From: Avena insularis
Lineage: Eukaryota > Streptophyta > Magnoliopsida > Poales > Poaceae
Length of the DNA stretch: 64,000 nucleotides
NCBI GenBank assembly: GCA_023614405.1
Contig: CM042689.1
Coordinates: 275,473,533 to 275,537,532 of the forward strand
Direction of reading: 5' to 3'
Shown here: piece by piece, positions 35,153 to 47,100 of the stretch
How the letters are laid out: each line of letters opens with the position of its first letter
How positions within the stretch are numbered: the first letter of the stretch is position 1
Made by a program: the position numbers and the translations under genes
The notes under the pieces: generated by a model
What the model was told of the DNA's origin: nothing
Database searches by the model: none
What the model saw: the letters and a program-made list of their open reading frames with translations, nothing else

Positions 35153-35165
35153 AAACCCTAACCCT
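35153..35165 (+). promoter_or_regulatory. Telobox-like motif in the Gypsy-D LTR
   Basis: AAACCCTAACCCT, duplicated at 45190-45202, contains the plant telobox AAACCCTAA within a run of CCCTA-like motifs. Telobox is known from plant promoters; a role here is inference. Confidence 0.4.
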
Positions 35166-38100
35166 CACATCCCCTCTCACCATGCCGAGCCTCCTTGATG
35201 GCCCCACCTGGTTCCTATCCCTGGTCCCACACCCATCTACCCCAACCCTAGCACCAGCCCTAACCCGAGCCTCCCCCTAGCCAACCCTAGCTCCTAACCG
35301 AGCTACACCCGAGCCTCCTCTCTCCCTACCCTCTCTCTTCTCTACCTGCCAGCTAGCCCCACCCCGGACCTACCTCTCCCCTCCTTGGCCTCACCCTGCC
35401 CCACCTGCCAGCTGCCTACCTGCCCTAGACGAGCCCAGCTCGAGCACGTGAAGAGGAGAAGGAAAGGTGGCATCCGAGCCACCTTTTTCCCTTCACCACC
35501 TCCCCACGGCATCTCCCTCTCCCTCTCTGCTTTACCTTCCGCCCCGCAACCCCTCTGCCTCTCCCAGATCTCCCCAGGCCGCTCCCTTTTCCCCTGCCTT
35601 CTCCTACCACCACCTACACCGTTGCCGGCCAACCGTCGGTCTCCTCCGTTCCCCTTCCTGCAGCCGGTGGCGAGGAGCTCTGGGTGTCGTGGAAGAACGA
35701 GGATACTCCTAGGAGGCCGCCGGTACCTGTCGCGGAGGAGGAGAAGGACCAGGGCCGAGGTTCACCGACGAGCCCGACGCCAAACCCTAGCCTCCGGTCC
35801 GTCTGCGTCGTCGCTGATCCCCTGCGCCTCGAGCTGATCCGACCACACCTCCCTCTGGCCGATCCCGCCCTAGCGCAGCCGTTCTTTTCGTCGAACGCCG
35901 TCGGTGCGTCGGGCTCGCTGTTGTCTGCAGCCTCCCCGCGCCGCGCCAGCCTCTTCTAGCCTGCGTCCAACCATCTAACACCAAACCCAGGCCACCGCAG
36001 CGGTAACCGCCACCGCGCGCGCACGCGAGGTCGCGGGATCGACCCCTGCATCGAGCCCCGCCTGTCGAACACCGTTTTGTCGTCAGAGATTCAGAGAAGA
36101 AGTACAGTAACGGAGGCTACTTTGCACTTCCCCCCCTGCGCCTTTTGCTGCTCAACCCGCGGTCCAGCCCAGGCCCACCTGTCTGTGCCTGTGGAGTTTT
36201 ACAAAAAGAGACCTGGCTATTGTAAACCTTAACCCGCGCTCCAGCCCCAGCCCCACCTGTCAGTTCCTGTCCCTCTCGCCACTATCACGTGGACCCTCGT
36301 GGCCGCTGGCCCGACCTGTCATTCGAAGAGGCTAGGTAAAGCCGCGGTGGGAGATCCGTTTCTGTGCGCGTGAGTCCTAGTCAGCCTTGGCCCCACTTGT
36401 CTGTGACTGTGGCTAGGACTGGGCTGAGTGACAAAAGACTTTCTGTATTTCTGTTTTAATTCAAACTTTTCCAAATTAATTTAAATTCAAATTTCAAATC
36501 TGTTTCAAATAACTTTTAAAATATAAACCCAAATTAAACATGTAATATATGTTTTGAAATCAGAAAAATGTGAGGAATTCAAATATGGCCTTCAAAATAT
36601 ATTTTGGACACTTTAATTTTCAAGATTGATTAAAATTACAAATAAAATGCCCTTTTACCTTAATAAATTAATAACTTTTGATTTATAACTCCAAATTTAA
36701 CAAATGATATGTCTAAAATGATTAGCTCGACGAGACCTTTATGTTTATGCATTCCTTTATCTGTTTTGCAGCATGCATCATATAAATATAAAGTATACAG
36801 CAACTTATTTGAGTATAAAATATGATTTAAACTCAATAAAATGCTTATTTCTTGTATTCCACACCTCACCCATGCCATGCTACTTTATTGCCATGCAAAT
36901 TGTGCATCATTCATCATGGCATGATTGTTTGCTTGTCGCATTTTATTCATATGCTTGTGCACTTTATTTATGTTGGCCCTTGTTTGTTTGGTTCTTCTTC
37001 GAATAGACGCTGAGCAGGGGATATATCAAGAGACCCAGGAGCACTACCCAGATCCTTATCTCGCTTCAACTGAGCTGCCAGGCAAGCACTACCACATGCT
37101 TGCATACATATAGTACCTATTGCCTCTATCTTATTCTTGCATCATTGAGTCGCGATTGCATTAAATTGAATCCCAAGTACTGCATAGCCTTTACTTTTAA
37201 ACCCCACCGAAGCTTGTTCCCCTATCCCATGAGCCATTACTACAGGAGTTGTTTGAGCCATGCGAGTCGTAGAACAACATGTGTAGGGTATGTGAGTGTA
37301 TGATGGATAACGAGGTACCTAAACAACTTAACCTGAGTAGTAATGGGATAACTAATGAAAGTGGCATCGGTGAGCAATATTTGTTATTTGGTTTTTCATG
37401 CTCACTTGTGTCCCGTAGGACCCCGAGTACTTGATTCCTGTTCCTTGAATATTCGCGCTATCCACATCCAGGAGGCTTATGAACCCCCCTGAGCCAGAGC
37501 TTGATTCATTCTTATTTCTTGGGGCCACAAAGTAGTTTGGGGCTTTATTACTATACTGTACTTATGCCATGCTTTACTGCTTAATTTAAAATTGTGCGAG
37601 GAATGCACCTGTACTATTTAGGTAAGCGGAGTGTTTTCGCGGTATCGACAAGCCCAGTCACATTTTTGGGTTCCCAGTCGTTTACAGCCATTGACGCAAA
37701 ACTTGAGTCCGTCTCGGAGCCGGCCAACTTCGTTGCGGGTAGCTTAATGGGGTGGCCCCCTGAAATATTTCTGAATCCTGTGATCGCTTTGTCGTGACTG
37801 CCTCGTTGGGTTTTGATTTGGTTTTTCCGAGGTTGATCGAGTGTGTGTTGCTATTTGTGCACCCCTGCAGGGTAAAACTTTCTGAAAGCCGTGTCCGCGG
37901 TTATGGACGACTTGGAGCACAGTTTCTCGATCATAGACAAGTATAACTAAAGTACCGCTTTTAATTTGACTAAGTACCTGACTAGTAAATAGTGCAACAC
38001 TCATGGAATGAATGATAAAACTGCCAACGGATGGGGGGTTGTTCGTCCACTTCCTCGTCGGTAAGCGAGGAGGAGGATGGATCTGTTAATATTACTGTTA

Positions 38101-38806
38101 TAACTGTTGTTATTAATTCACGGACATCCGTCTATCTATGGTTAGGCGGATGGTTAGCGAGTATCTATAGAATTGTTAGGGTTTATCTTTTGCTGCAATT
38201 GCGTCACCCCAGGTTGTGTCCCCTTTAGAGGCATAAAGACTTGCTGAGTACCCTAGGGTCTCACGATAAATTGTTTGATTCGGATGAGCAGTAAACTTCA
38301 TAAGATGGATACTGGGTGGAGGAGACGGACGATGTGAGCAACGATCATTCGGTGTAGAGATTCCGAGAACGGGGATCCGTGAGATCTGTGGGCGGGATGT
38401 GTTTATTTATGGGGCATCTTATGCCGATTTGCTTCTTATCCGTACTCGGATCTTGTTTTCCGCTTCCGCCTGATACTCTGATGTTTGATGTATGAGGAGA
38501 TATCCTAAACTATTATATCTATCTAGGATATTTGGATCTTGCCGTATGGCGTTGCAATATTTCTATTTCTTTTAGATGGAATGGCTCTGAGGACTGTTGT
38601 ATGGTGGCTTGCATACATACTCATTTGTGTATGTAGTTGATCCCTTCGCTTTGCCGATTCGCGCCATTCTTGTCCCGATGTTTGGAAATGGTTAGACGGC
38701 GAAAAGGTCTACCTGTGAGTGGCATTTGGGCCCCACTTGTACTATTTTAACCATTTCCGCTCATCGTGCTTGTAACTAGGGCGTAATTCACCGAGGTAGT
38801 TACAAT

Positions 38807-38818
38807 TGGTATCGAGCC
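38807..38818 (+). other. Gypsy-D primer-binding site
   Basis: TGGTATCGAGCC starts two bases after the LTR. It resembles the methionine-tRNA primer site of plant LTR elements. Confidence 0.88.
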
Positions 38819-39665
38819 ATCCCGCCCTCAGTGGTCTCAGCCAAATGGTCGTTGTCGGTCTAGCAAATATTTTTGGTAGCTATGTATACTAGGGAAAAAC
38901 AAAAGCGTGAGTAGGAATGCTTCCACTTTTCTTCTTACCCACCCACCCTTTTACGGTAAGGAAGTGTAACGTTTTCAATCCTCTTCTTAACATTCAAACT
39001 AGGATTCACGTGTTCTGGGTTTCCGTAGTACCATAGGTTGTGTGTGTGTGTGTAATTCCTTGTCTATCTGTTGCATCCAACTTGTTATCACAATCTGCCT
39101 TTGGTTATCCACTATTGGTACATTCCATACCGACAGGCTTTTGCAAACCGACGCGATCTATCTGATTCGTTGTTTACCGCCGCGATCTGTCTTACTCTTT
39201 GTTACCCGATGTCATCTTGTTTGGGGGTGTTTGTTTCCGTAGTTACTAATCTTTAGGTTCATCTTGAGAAGATGGTGTTGGGATATGTGTTTTTACTTAT
39301 TCATGTGCGGAGTAATGATTTGAGTGCGGGATGGAGTCGCGACCATACCACTACTTTTATCATTCGCTCTTGTACATTGAATTGGTAGAGTCACTAATCT
39401 CGATTCGCTAAGTGATTTTGCGCATCTATTGGTATTTTAATGCCAAAATTGCGGAAAATTTTTCTTTGTTAAGTTGTGTACCACACTCCTTTTCAGTCGT
39501 GTGCGATATGCTTAATATCTTCTAGGTGCTTTGAACTTTGTTGATATTTTAATATCATCTTAGTAAATTGTATCCTTTAATCTTGATTAATTCCATCTTG
39601 GTACTATTTTGGATTATTATTATTCTCCATCATAGTACTGACTTGTGTTTTATATCAATCATAGG
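38819..39665 (+). other. Gypsy-D leader
   Basis: About 850 bp of untranslated sequence before gag, with a short (TG)n run at about 39039-39054. I see no equivalent of the Gypsy-A leader ORF. Confidence 0.7.
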
Positions 39666-40382
39666 ATGGCACCACCACGCCGTTCTGAGGAGGACATACA
39701 ACCTGAACTGGGGGCAGCGTTGTCAAGCATCGCCAATGCCTTGGCAGCAATGCAGCAGAACCAACAGCGTTTTGAAGAAAGTGTTAGGAGGAATGAGTTT
39801 GTTCCGCTACCTCCACCTCCCAAGCGAGGAGACATCAAAAGCTTTTTGAAGTTCAACCCATGCCAATTTGATGTTTCTGATCAACCACTTGATGCTGATG
39901 ATTGGTTGCGTGAGATGTCAAGGCTGTTGATGACTGCTGATGTTCCTGAGCAAGAATGGGTAAAGTGTGCCACTCACCTTCTGAAGGGAGATGCAGCTCT
40001 CTGGTGGGAGAATTACCTCAAAGCAAACTGCACTGGTTTTCAGCCTACTTGGGGACAGTTCTCTGGAGCTTTCAAAGAGCAGTATCTGTCAGAAATTGTC
40101 ATGGAGAGGATGAAGGAAGTGTTTCTCAACCTCAAGCAGGGCAATGACAATGTCAATACCTACATCAGAAACTTCATGAACCTTTCTCGTTATGGTGGCG
40201 ATGAGATCTCTGATGACAAGAAGAAGAAGCAAAAGAGGTTCCGGCAAGGGCTCAATGCATCGATTAAATATGCAATCACACATGCAAGACCGGCGTCTTT
40301 TCTGGAACTTCAACATACAGCTCTGCAGGAAGAAGCAAGTAGGCAAGTGTTTGAGGAGTCAAAGAAACACAACATGATCTGA
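39666..40382 (+). pseudogene. Gypsy-D gag, capsid part
   Basis: The preferred start is the ATG of MAPPRRSEED at 39666, matching the usual start of such gags. An in-frame ATG at 39645 is also possible. The frame carries the Gag core: ALAAMQQNQQRFEE, LDADDWLREMSRLL, KCATHLLKGDAALWWENYL, FSGAFKEQYLSE, FLNLKQGNDNVNTYIRNF and the RFRQGLN region. It ends at a TGA (40380-40382) in front of the nucleocapsid part, which lies in another frame. The 239-codon segment is otherwise intact and would form the capsid domain of the particle. Confidence 0.93.
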
Positions 40383-40811
40383 CAAGCTCTTGACTATGTC
40401 AACTCCTTCTAAGCGTCGTGTCTGGGTTCCTAACACCCCACCGTCGCTCCCGGCTCCACCAAGACCTTCAAGCTACGTGGCAAGGCCACCAAACTTCCTC
40501 ACTGCTGCTCCCAGGGGCTACAACCACCACTACTCTGGAGCGCCTGGCGGAGTCCCTGGCTACGTTGCTCCACGTCCACCTGGTGCTTGTTACACTTGTG
40601 GAGACACTGGGCATCAATACTGGAACTATCCGATGAAAAACAAAGCTCTTCCTCCACCACCTCCTAGATCTGCGGCAAGCTCTCCTTTGGTTCGTGCACC
40701 ACCACCTCGGGCTCTCAACATCAACACCAAGCCAACTGTGTCAACACCGCTCAAGCTGAGCATGCACCTAGAGTTGTGATGGGTATGCTATCCGTTAACT
40801 CAGTCCCTGCA
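40383..40811 (+). pseudogene. Gypsy-D gag, nucleocapsid part
   Basis: Frame +1 from 40390 has a Pro-rich linker and one zinc knuckle, CYTCGDTGHQYWNY, in which the final Cys is replaced by Tyr (TGT to TAT). This should prevent zinc coordination. The frame then changes back near 40740, and the linker to protease ends at a TGA (40812-40814). Confidence 0.88.
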
Positions 40812-40814
40812 TGA

Positions 40815-42671
40815 GTTTTGTTTGATTCTGGTGCATCGCATTCTTTTGTTTCTCACAAGTTTGCAAATGAGAATGAGTTAGCTATGGATCCTCTCCTTAA
40901 GTGGTTAATGGTCCTTTCTCCTGGAGCAACAATGGCAGCTTCTAAAATGAGCCATGGCAATCAAATTGAGATTGGTGGCTCTTCGTTCTCGGCGTCCTTA
41001 ATTGTTCTGGGCAATTCTGACATTGATGTCATCTTGGGCATGGATTGGTTGACAGCAAATGCAGCTGTGATTGATTGTGCTGAACGCTCGGTTTCTCTGA
41101 AGATTCCTGAAGGCCATATAGTCTATTCTCCAAGTCTGACTCCTGCTATTCAGCTTTTCTCTTTGGCGGCTCTGAATGCTGATGCTATGGAAGCTATTCA
41201 GAGTGTTCCGGTGGTCTGTGAGTTCCCAGATGTCTTTCCTGAAGAGTTGCCAGGTATGCCTCCGGATCGTGAGGTTGAGTTTGTAATTGAGCTTGAACCT
41301 GGAACGGCTCCTATCTCCAAGCGGCCTTATAAAATGGGTCCTGCTGAGTTGTCTGAACTCAAACGTCAGCTTGATGAACAAGAGAAGTTGGGTTTTATTC
41401 AACACAGTACTTCTTCTTGGGGTAGCCCAACAATCTTTGTGAAGAAGCGAGACAAGACTGATAGACTTTGTGTTGACTATCGGCTTCTCAATGCTAAAAC
41501 CATCAAGAATAAATATCCCCTTCCGCGGATTAATGATCTCTTCGATCAGCTAGCTGGAGCTGTGGTATTCTCTAAGCTTGACTTGAGAAGTGGTTATCAC
41601 CAAATCAAGATTCGCAAGGAAGATGTTCCTAAAACAGCTTTCACCACCCGCTATGGCCTGTATGAGTACACGGTCATGTCTTTCGGTCTCACCAACGCAC
41701 CTGCCACCTTCTCGAGGCTTATGAACTCGGTTTTCTTGGAGTATCTTGATAAGTTCGTTGTGGTCTATCTGGATGACATCCTAGTCTATTCTAAGTCAAA
41801 GGAAGAACATGAAGAACACCTTCGGTGTGTCCTAAACAAGCTTCGTGAGAACCGCTTGTATGCAAAGTTCTCAAAGTGTGAGTTTTGGCTGCCTCAAGTA
41901 ACCTATCTTGGTCACGTCATCTCTGCCAAGGGCATTGCAGTCAACCCGGAAACTGTAAAGACAATTGTTGAATGGCTTCCTCCTGTAAATGTCAAAGAAG
42001 TGCGGAGTTTCCTTGGTTTGGCTAGTTATTGCCGTCGCTTCGTTCAGAACTTTTCGAAGATAGCGAAGCCTCTTACCGATCTCCTTAAGAAAGGCAAGAA
42101 ATACCTTTGGACTCCTGCATGTCAAGCAAGATTTGAGACACTCAAAGAGAAGCTCACTTCCACACCAGTCTTGGTTCCTCCGGACACATCCAAGCCTTTC
42201 CAGATATTCTGTGACGCCTCTTTGCAAGGATTGGGTGCGGTCCTTATGCAAGAAAAACAAGTTGTTGCTTATGCCTCTCGACAGTTGAAGACGCATGAGA
42301 TCAACTATCCTACACATGACCTCGAGCTTGCAGCAGTTGTCTTTGCTTTGAAAGTATGGAGGCATTACTTGCTGGGCAACCGTTGTGAGATCTTTTCTGA
42401 TCACAAGAGTTTGAAGTATATCTTCACTCAGCCTGATCTCAACCTTCGGCAGAGGAGGTGGATTGAAGCAATCAATGATTTAGATCTGACCATCAACTAC
42501 ACTCCGGGCAAAGCTAATGTCATGGCCGATGCTCTCAGCCGCAAAGCTTATGTCAACAACCTCATGATGGAAGTACAACAACCTCTCTTGTGCGAGGAAT
42601 TCCGTCAGATCAACCTTGAAATTGTGGAACAAGGGTATCTCCTGAACCTTCTGGCAACTCCTCTCTTGTAA
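40815..42671 (+). pseudogene. Gypsy-D protease, reverse transcriptase and RNase H
   Basis: One long frame follows the TGA at 40812. It opens in the protease active site [11 protein letters not shown] and continues to [11 protein letters not shown] motifs are all present: [56 protein letters not shown] and the intact catalytic YLDD (41766-41777). RNase H follows with [30 protein letters not shown] and ADALSR. The frame ends at a TAA (42669-42671), a likely CAA-to-TAA change, where the polyprotein should continue into integrase. All RT and RNase H catalytic residues I can check are intact. Confidence 0.95.
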
Positions 42672-44105
42672 GAAAAGGTTCGCTCCTTTCAGCTTGGTGA
42701 TCCGTACACCAGAAAGATCATCTCCAAACTCCAGCTTCCGAAGTATGAGTCCTTCCACGTCGATGACCAAGGCATGCTTTTCTTTGAACACCGGATGTTT
42801 GTTCCGAACTACCCGGGTTTGAGAGAGCAAGTTCTCAAGGAGGCGCATGATTCTGTTCTTTCTATCCACCCTGGCAGCACAAAGATGTACATGGACTTGA
42901 AAACACAATATTGGTGGCCTGGATTGAAACGATATTGTGCCAAGTATGTCTCGGAGTGTGATGTCTGCCGCAGAGTTAAAGCTGTCCATCAGAAACCTTC
43001 CGGTCTTCTACAGCCATTGAAACCCCCGGAGTGGAAATGGGAGAAAGTAGAAATGGACTTCATCACGGGTTTTCCAAGGTCGCAGAAGGGCAACAATGCA
43101 ATCTTTGTTGTCATTGACAGGCTTTCTAAAGTGGCTCACTTCTTCCCCGTCAAGGAAACAATTTCTGCAATTCAGTTGGCTGAGCTCTATATCAACAGAA
43201 TTGTCTCTCTGTATGGGGTTCCGCTTGAGATTAGTTCAGACCGTGGAAGCATCTTCACTTCCAAGTTCTGGGAAAGTTTCCAAAATGCTTTGGGAACAAA
43301 ATTGAACTTCAGCACAACTTACCACCCTCAGTTGCAAGGACAAGTGGAAAGGATCAATTAGATTCTGGAGGATATGCTCCGTGCTTGCGTCATCTCTTTT
43401 GGCATGAAGTGGGAAGAATGTCTTCCTTATGCTGAATTCTCTTACAACAACAGCTTCCAGAAAAGTCTGAAGATGGCACCATTTGAGGCTCTCTATGGTC
43501 GCAAATGCAGAACTCCGATTGGTTGGTCGGGTGCAGGAGAAAGAATATTGTTTGGCCCTGACATTGTAACTCAAGCGGAGGAGAAGGTTCATATCATTCT
43601 TGAAAATCTGAAAGTTGCTCAAAGTCGCCAGAAGAGCAATTATGACAGAAAGCACACGGACATGGAGTATGTCCCTGGTGATCTCGTTTACCTTCGTGTC
43701 ACTCCCATGAGAGGCACGCACCGCTTTGGTATCAAAGGAAAGCTGGCTCCTAGATACATCGGTCCATTCAAAATTCGTGGAAGAAGAGGAGAAGTTGCTT
43801 ATGATCTTGAGCTCCCGGAAAAACTCAAGGTCCATGATGTTTTCCACATCTCTCAACTCAAGAAGTGCTTCAAGGATCCCGGCAGGACCGTGGATCATGA
43901 GCTTATCAATCTCCAAGAAGACCTGTCTTATCAAGAACACCCCACAAAAATCCTTGAAGTCGCAGAAAGAAGGACTCGCAACAAGTCCATCAAGTTCTGC
44001 AAGGTGCAGTGGTCGCACCATTCCGTTGATGAAGCCACTTGGGAACATGAAGATGAGCTTCGTGCCAAGTATCCTACCCTCTTTGTGTCTTCTTCTTCTT
44101 CCTAG
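42672..44105 (+). pseudogene. Gypsy-D integrase with chromodomain
   Basis: This continues in the frame of the preceding pol segment. The zinc-binding site (AHDSVLSIHPGS, then CDVCRRVK) and the catalytic triad are visible: Asp in MDFITGFP, Asp in SSDRGSIF, and Glu in QGQVERIN. A TAG at 43359-43361 (CAG to TAG) interrupts right after the triad. The C-terminal part (43374-44105) has the [30 protein letters not shown] and HDVFHISQLK motifs. It ends with a chromodomain (KSIKFCKVQWSHHSVDEATW, then EHEDELRAKYPTLF) and a Ser run. The chromodomain would target chromatin marks. Confidence 0.95.
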
Positions 44106-44129
44106 AATCTCGGGGCGAGATTCCTGTTT

Positions 44130-44142
44130 AGTGGGGGAGAGT
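44130..44142 (+). other. Gypsy-D polypurine tract
   Basis: AGTGGGGGAGAGT precedes the LTR start TGTAGCATCCC. Confidence 0.92.
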
Positions 44143-47100
44143 TGTAGCATCCCAATTGTCTAACAATTGTAATGCTACTTGGTCTAGTAATATAATGGCT
44201 ACTTCATATATATAATTGTTGCACCATAAATATATCATGCTCATGTCATCATGCCACCTTGCATTTGAGCATCATATAAAACCCTTTTTGTTTGGTTCTT
44301 ATCTCATATGCATTATTAATTGTATTTGCCTCTTGATATTGTATTTGGTTATTGATATATTGTTTAAATGCCCAAGTTGAGTTGGGGGCATATCTTTTAT
44401 TAACTCCACCACCTTTCTTGTCATCACCCCATCATTCCACCATTCCACCATATATGAGCATTGCAACTTATTTGGTTTTACCTCTAGCTCATGTGGGTTG
44501 GGATGGATCCAATTCTATCTCCACATGCTCTCATATATGCACCATATTGTTTCCACATTATTGGTTTATGAGAGACACATGGCCACCTTTGCATGCCTTG
44601 TGAGTGGAACCTTTTCCTAGCTTCCATATGGGTTGTTTTGGGGTTATTATCATGTTGGGATATTTTTGGGCTTACTAAATACCTAGTGGCACATACACAC
44701 TAGCAAGTCCCATTTCTATTCAAATATGGTCATCTCCATCTACTCCACATGGGGCATCCTTTTAATTCTTTTTGCTTGGCTTTTATTCCAATTTTGGGAA
44801 TGCATAATAATAATGCCATGTTAATATTATTGTTCTCACAAGAATAAACATGGCATTAAATATTTTGCATGGGCCATGCAAGTACCACCACATTCTAGTC
44901 TTTGGTTTTTATTTGAATCTTTGAGTGGATCATCATCTCTCCCTCTCTCTACCACTCTTTTTGGCTTGATCTAGTTGGTCTTGCTAAAATCCACCACCAC
45001 ACCCCTATACCTCTCTTCCACCCTTTATGTTGATCTTGTTTGAGTTTGCAAACTCCTACACCAACTCCACCTCTTGTTTTGATCTTGCCTAAAACCCTAG
45101 CTACCATACCACTCCTCTCGCTTAACCCTCCTCTCTAAACCACACCCCATCTAACCTAACCCGAGCCCCCTCCCTGATCTAACCCTAGCAAACCCTAACC
45201 CTCACATCCCCTCTCACCATGCCGAGCTTCCTTGATGGCCCCACCTGGTTCCTATCCCTGGTCCCACACCCATCTACCCCAACCCTAGCACCAGCCCTAA
45301 CCCGAGCCTCCCCCTAGCCAACCCTAGCTCCTAACCGAGCTACACCCGAGCCTCCTCTCTCCCTACCCTCTCTCTTCTCTACACCTTGACTAGCCCCACC
45401 CCGGACCTACCTCTCCCCTCCTTGGCCTCACCCTGCCCCACCTGCCAGCTGCCTACCTGCCCTAGACGAGCCCAGCTCGAGCACGTGAAGAGGAGAAGGA
45501 AAGGTGGCATCCGAGCCACCTTTTTCCCTTCACCACCTCCCCACGGCATCTCCCTCTCCCTCTCTGCTTTACCCTCCACCCCACAACCCCTCTGCCTCTC
45601 CCAGATCTCCCCAGGCCGCTCCCTTTTCCCCCTGCCTTCTCCTACCACCACCTACACCGTCACCGGCCAACCGTCGGTCTCCTCCGTTCCCCTTCCTGCA
45701 GCCGGTGGCGAGGACCTCTGGGTGTCGAGGAAGAACGAGGAGACTCCTAGGAGGCCGCCGGTACCTGTCACGGAGGAGGAGAAGGACCAGGGCCGAGGTT
45801 CACCGACGAGCCCGACGCCAAACCCTAGCCTCCGGTCCGTCTGCGTCGTCGCCGATCCCCTGCGCCTCGAGCTGATCCGACCACACCAACCAACTCACGA
45901 TGAGCGGACCCACCTCCTAGACACCTCCCTCTAGCCGATCCCGCCCTAGCGCAGCCGTTCTTTTCGTCGAACGCCGTCGGTGCGTCGGGCTCGCTGTTGT
46001 CTGCAGCCTCCCCGCGCCGCGCCAGCCTCTTCTAGCCTGCGTCCAACCATCTAACACCAAACCCAGGCCACCGCAGCGGTAACCGCCACCGCGCGCGCAC
46101 GCGAGGTCGCGGGATCGACCCCTGCATCGAGCCCCGCCTGTCGAACACCGTTTTGTCGTCAGAGATTCAGAGAAGAAGTACAGTAACGGAGGCTACTTTG
46201 CACTTCCCCCCCTGCGCCTTTTGCTGCTCAACCCGCGGTCCAGCCCAGGCCCACCTGTCTGTGCCTGTGGAGTTTTACAAAAAGAGACCTGGCTATTGTA
46301 AACCTTAACCCGCGCTCCAGCCCCATCCCCACCTGTCAGTTCCTGTCCCTCTCGCCACTATCACGTGGACCCTCGTGGCCGCTGGCCCGACCTGTCATTC
46401 GAAGAGGCTAGGTAAAGCCGCGGTGGGAGATCCGTTTCTGTGCGCGTGAGTCCTAGTCAGCCTTGGCCCCACTTGTCTGTGACTGTGGCTAGGACTGGGC
46501 TGAGTGACAAAAGACTTTCTGTATTTCTGTTTTAATTCAAACTTTTCCAAATTAATTTAAATTCAAATTTCAAATCTGTTTCAAATAACTTTTAAAATAT
46601 AAACCCAAATTAAACATGTAATATATGTTTTGAAATCAGAAAAATGTGAGGAATTCAAATATGGCCTTCAAAATATATTTTGGACACTTTAATTTTCAAG
46701 ATTGATTAAAATTACAAATAAAATGCCCTTTTACCTTAATAAATTAATAACTTTTGATTTATAACTCCAAATTTAACAAATGATATGTCTAAAATGATTA
46801 GCTCGACGAGACCTTTATGTTTATGCATTCCTTTATCTATTTTGCAGCATGCATCATATAAATATAAAGTATACAGCAACTTATTTGAGTATAAAATATG
46901 ATTTAAACTCAATAAAATGCTTATTTCTTGTATTCCACACCTCACCCATGCCATGCTACTTTATTGCCATGCAAATTGTGCATCATTCATCATGGCATGA
47001 TTGTTTGCTTGTCGCATTTTATTCATATGCTTGTGCACTTTATTTATGTTGGCCCTTGTTTGTTTGGTTCTTCTTCGAATAGACGCTGAGCAGGGGATAT

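Larger units (their letters stand above)
34106..38804 (+). repeat. Gypsy-D 5' LTR (4699 bp)
   Basis: It runs from TGTAGCATCCC to GGTAGTTACA. It has a terminal hairpin, telobox-like sequence at 35153-35165, a GC-rich middle (about 35100-36400) and an AT-rich following section. The proline- and arginine-rich open frames in the GC-rich part have no family signature and are treated as untranslated leader. Confidence 0.96.

Noticed and set aside
35385..35959. Pro- and Arg-rich open frames in the Gypsy-D LTR, repeated at 45386-45934
   Set aside because: They are duplicated only because LTRs are duplicated; the 38-bp difference changes their reading, and no family motif or start context supports them.
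41871..44150. Long - strand frames opposite Gypsy-D pol
   Set aside because: Shadows of the pol frame; the + strand carries all the RT and integrase motifs.
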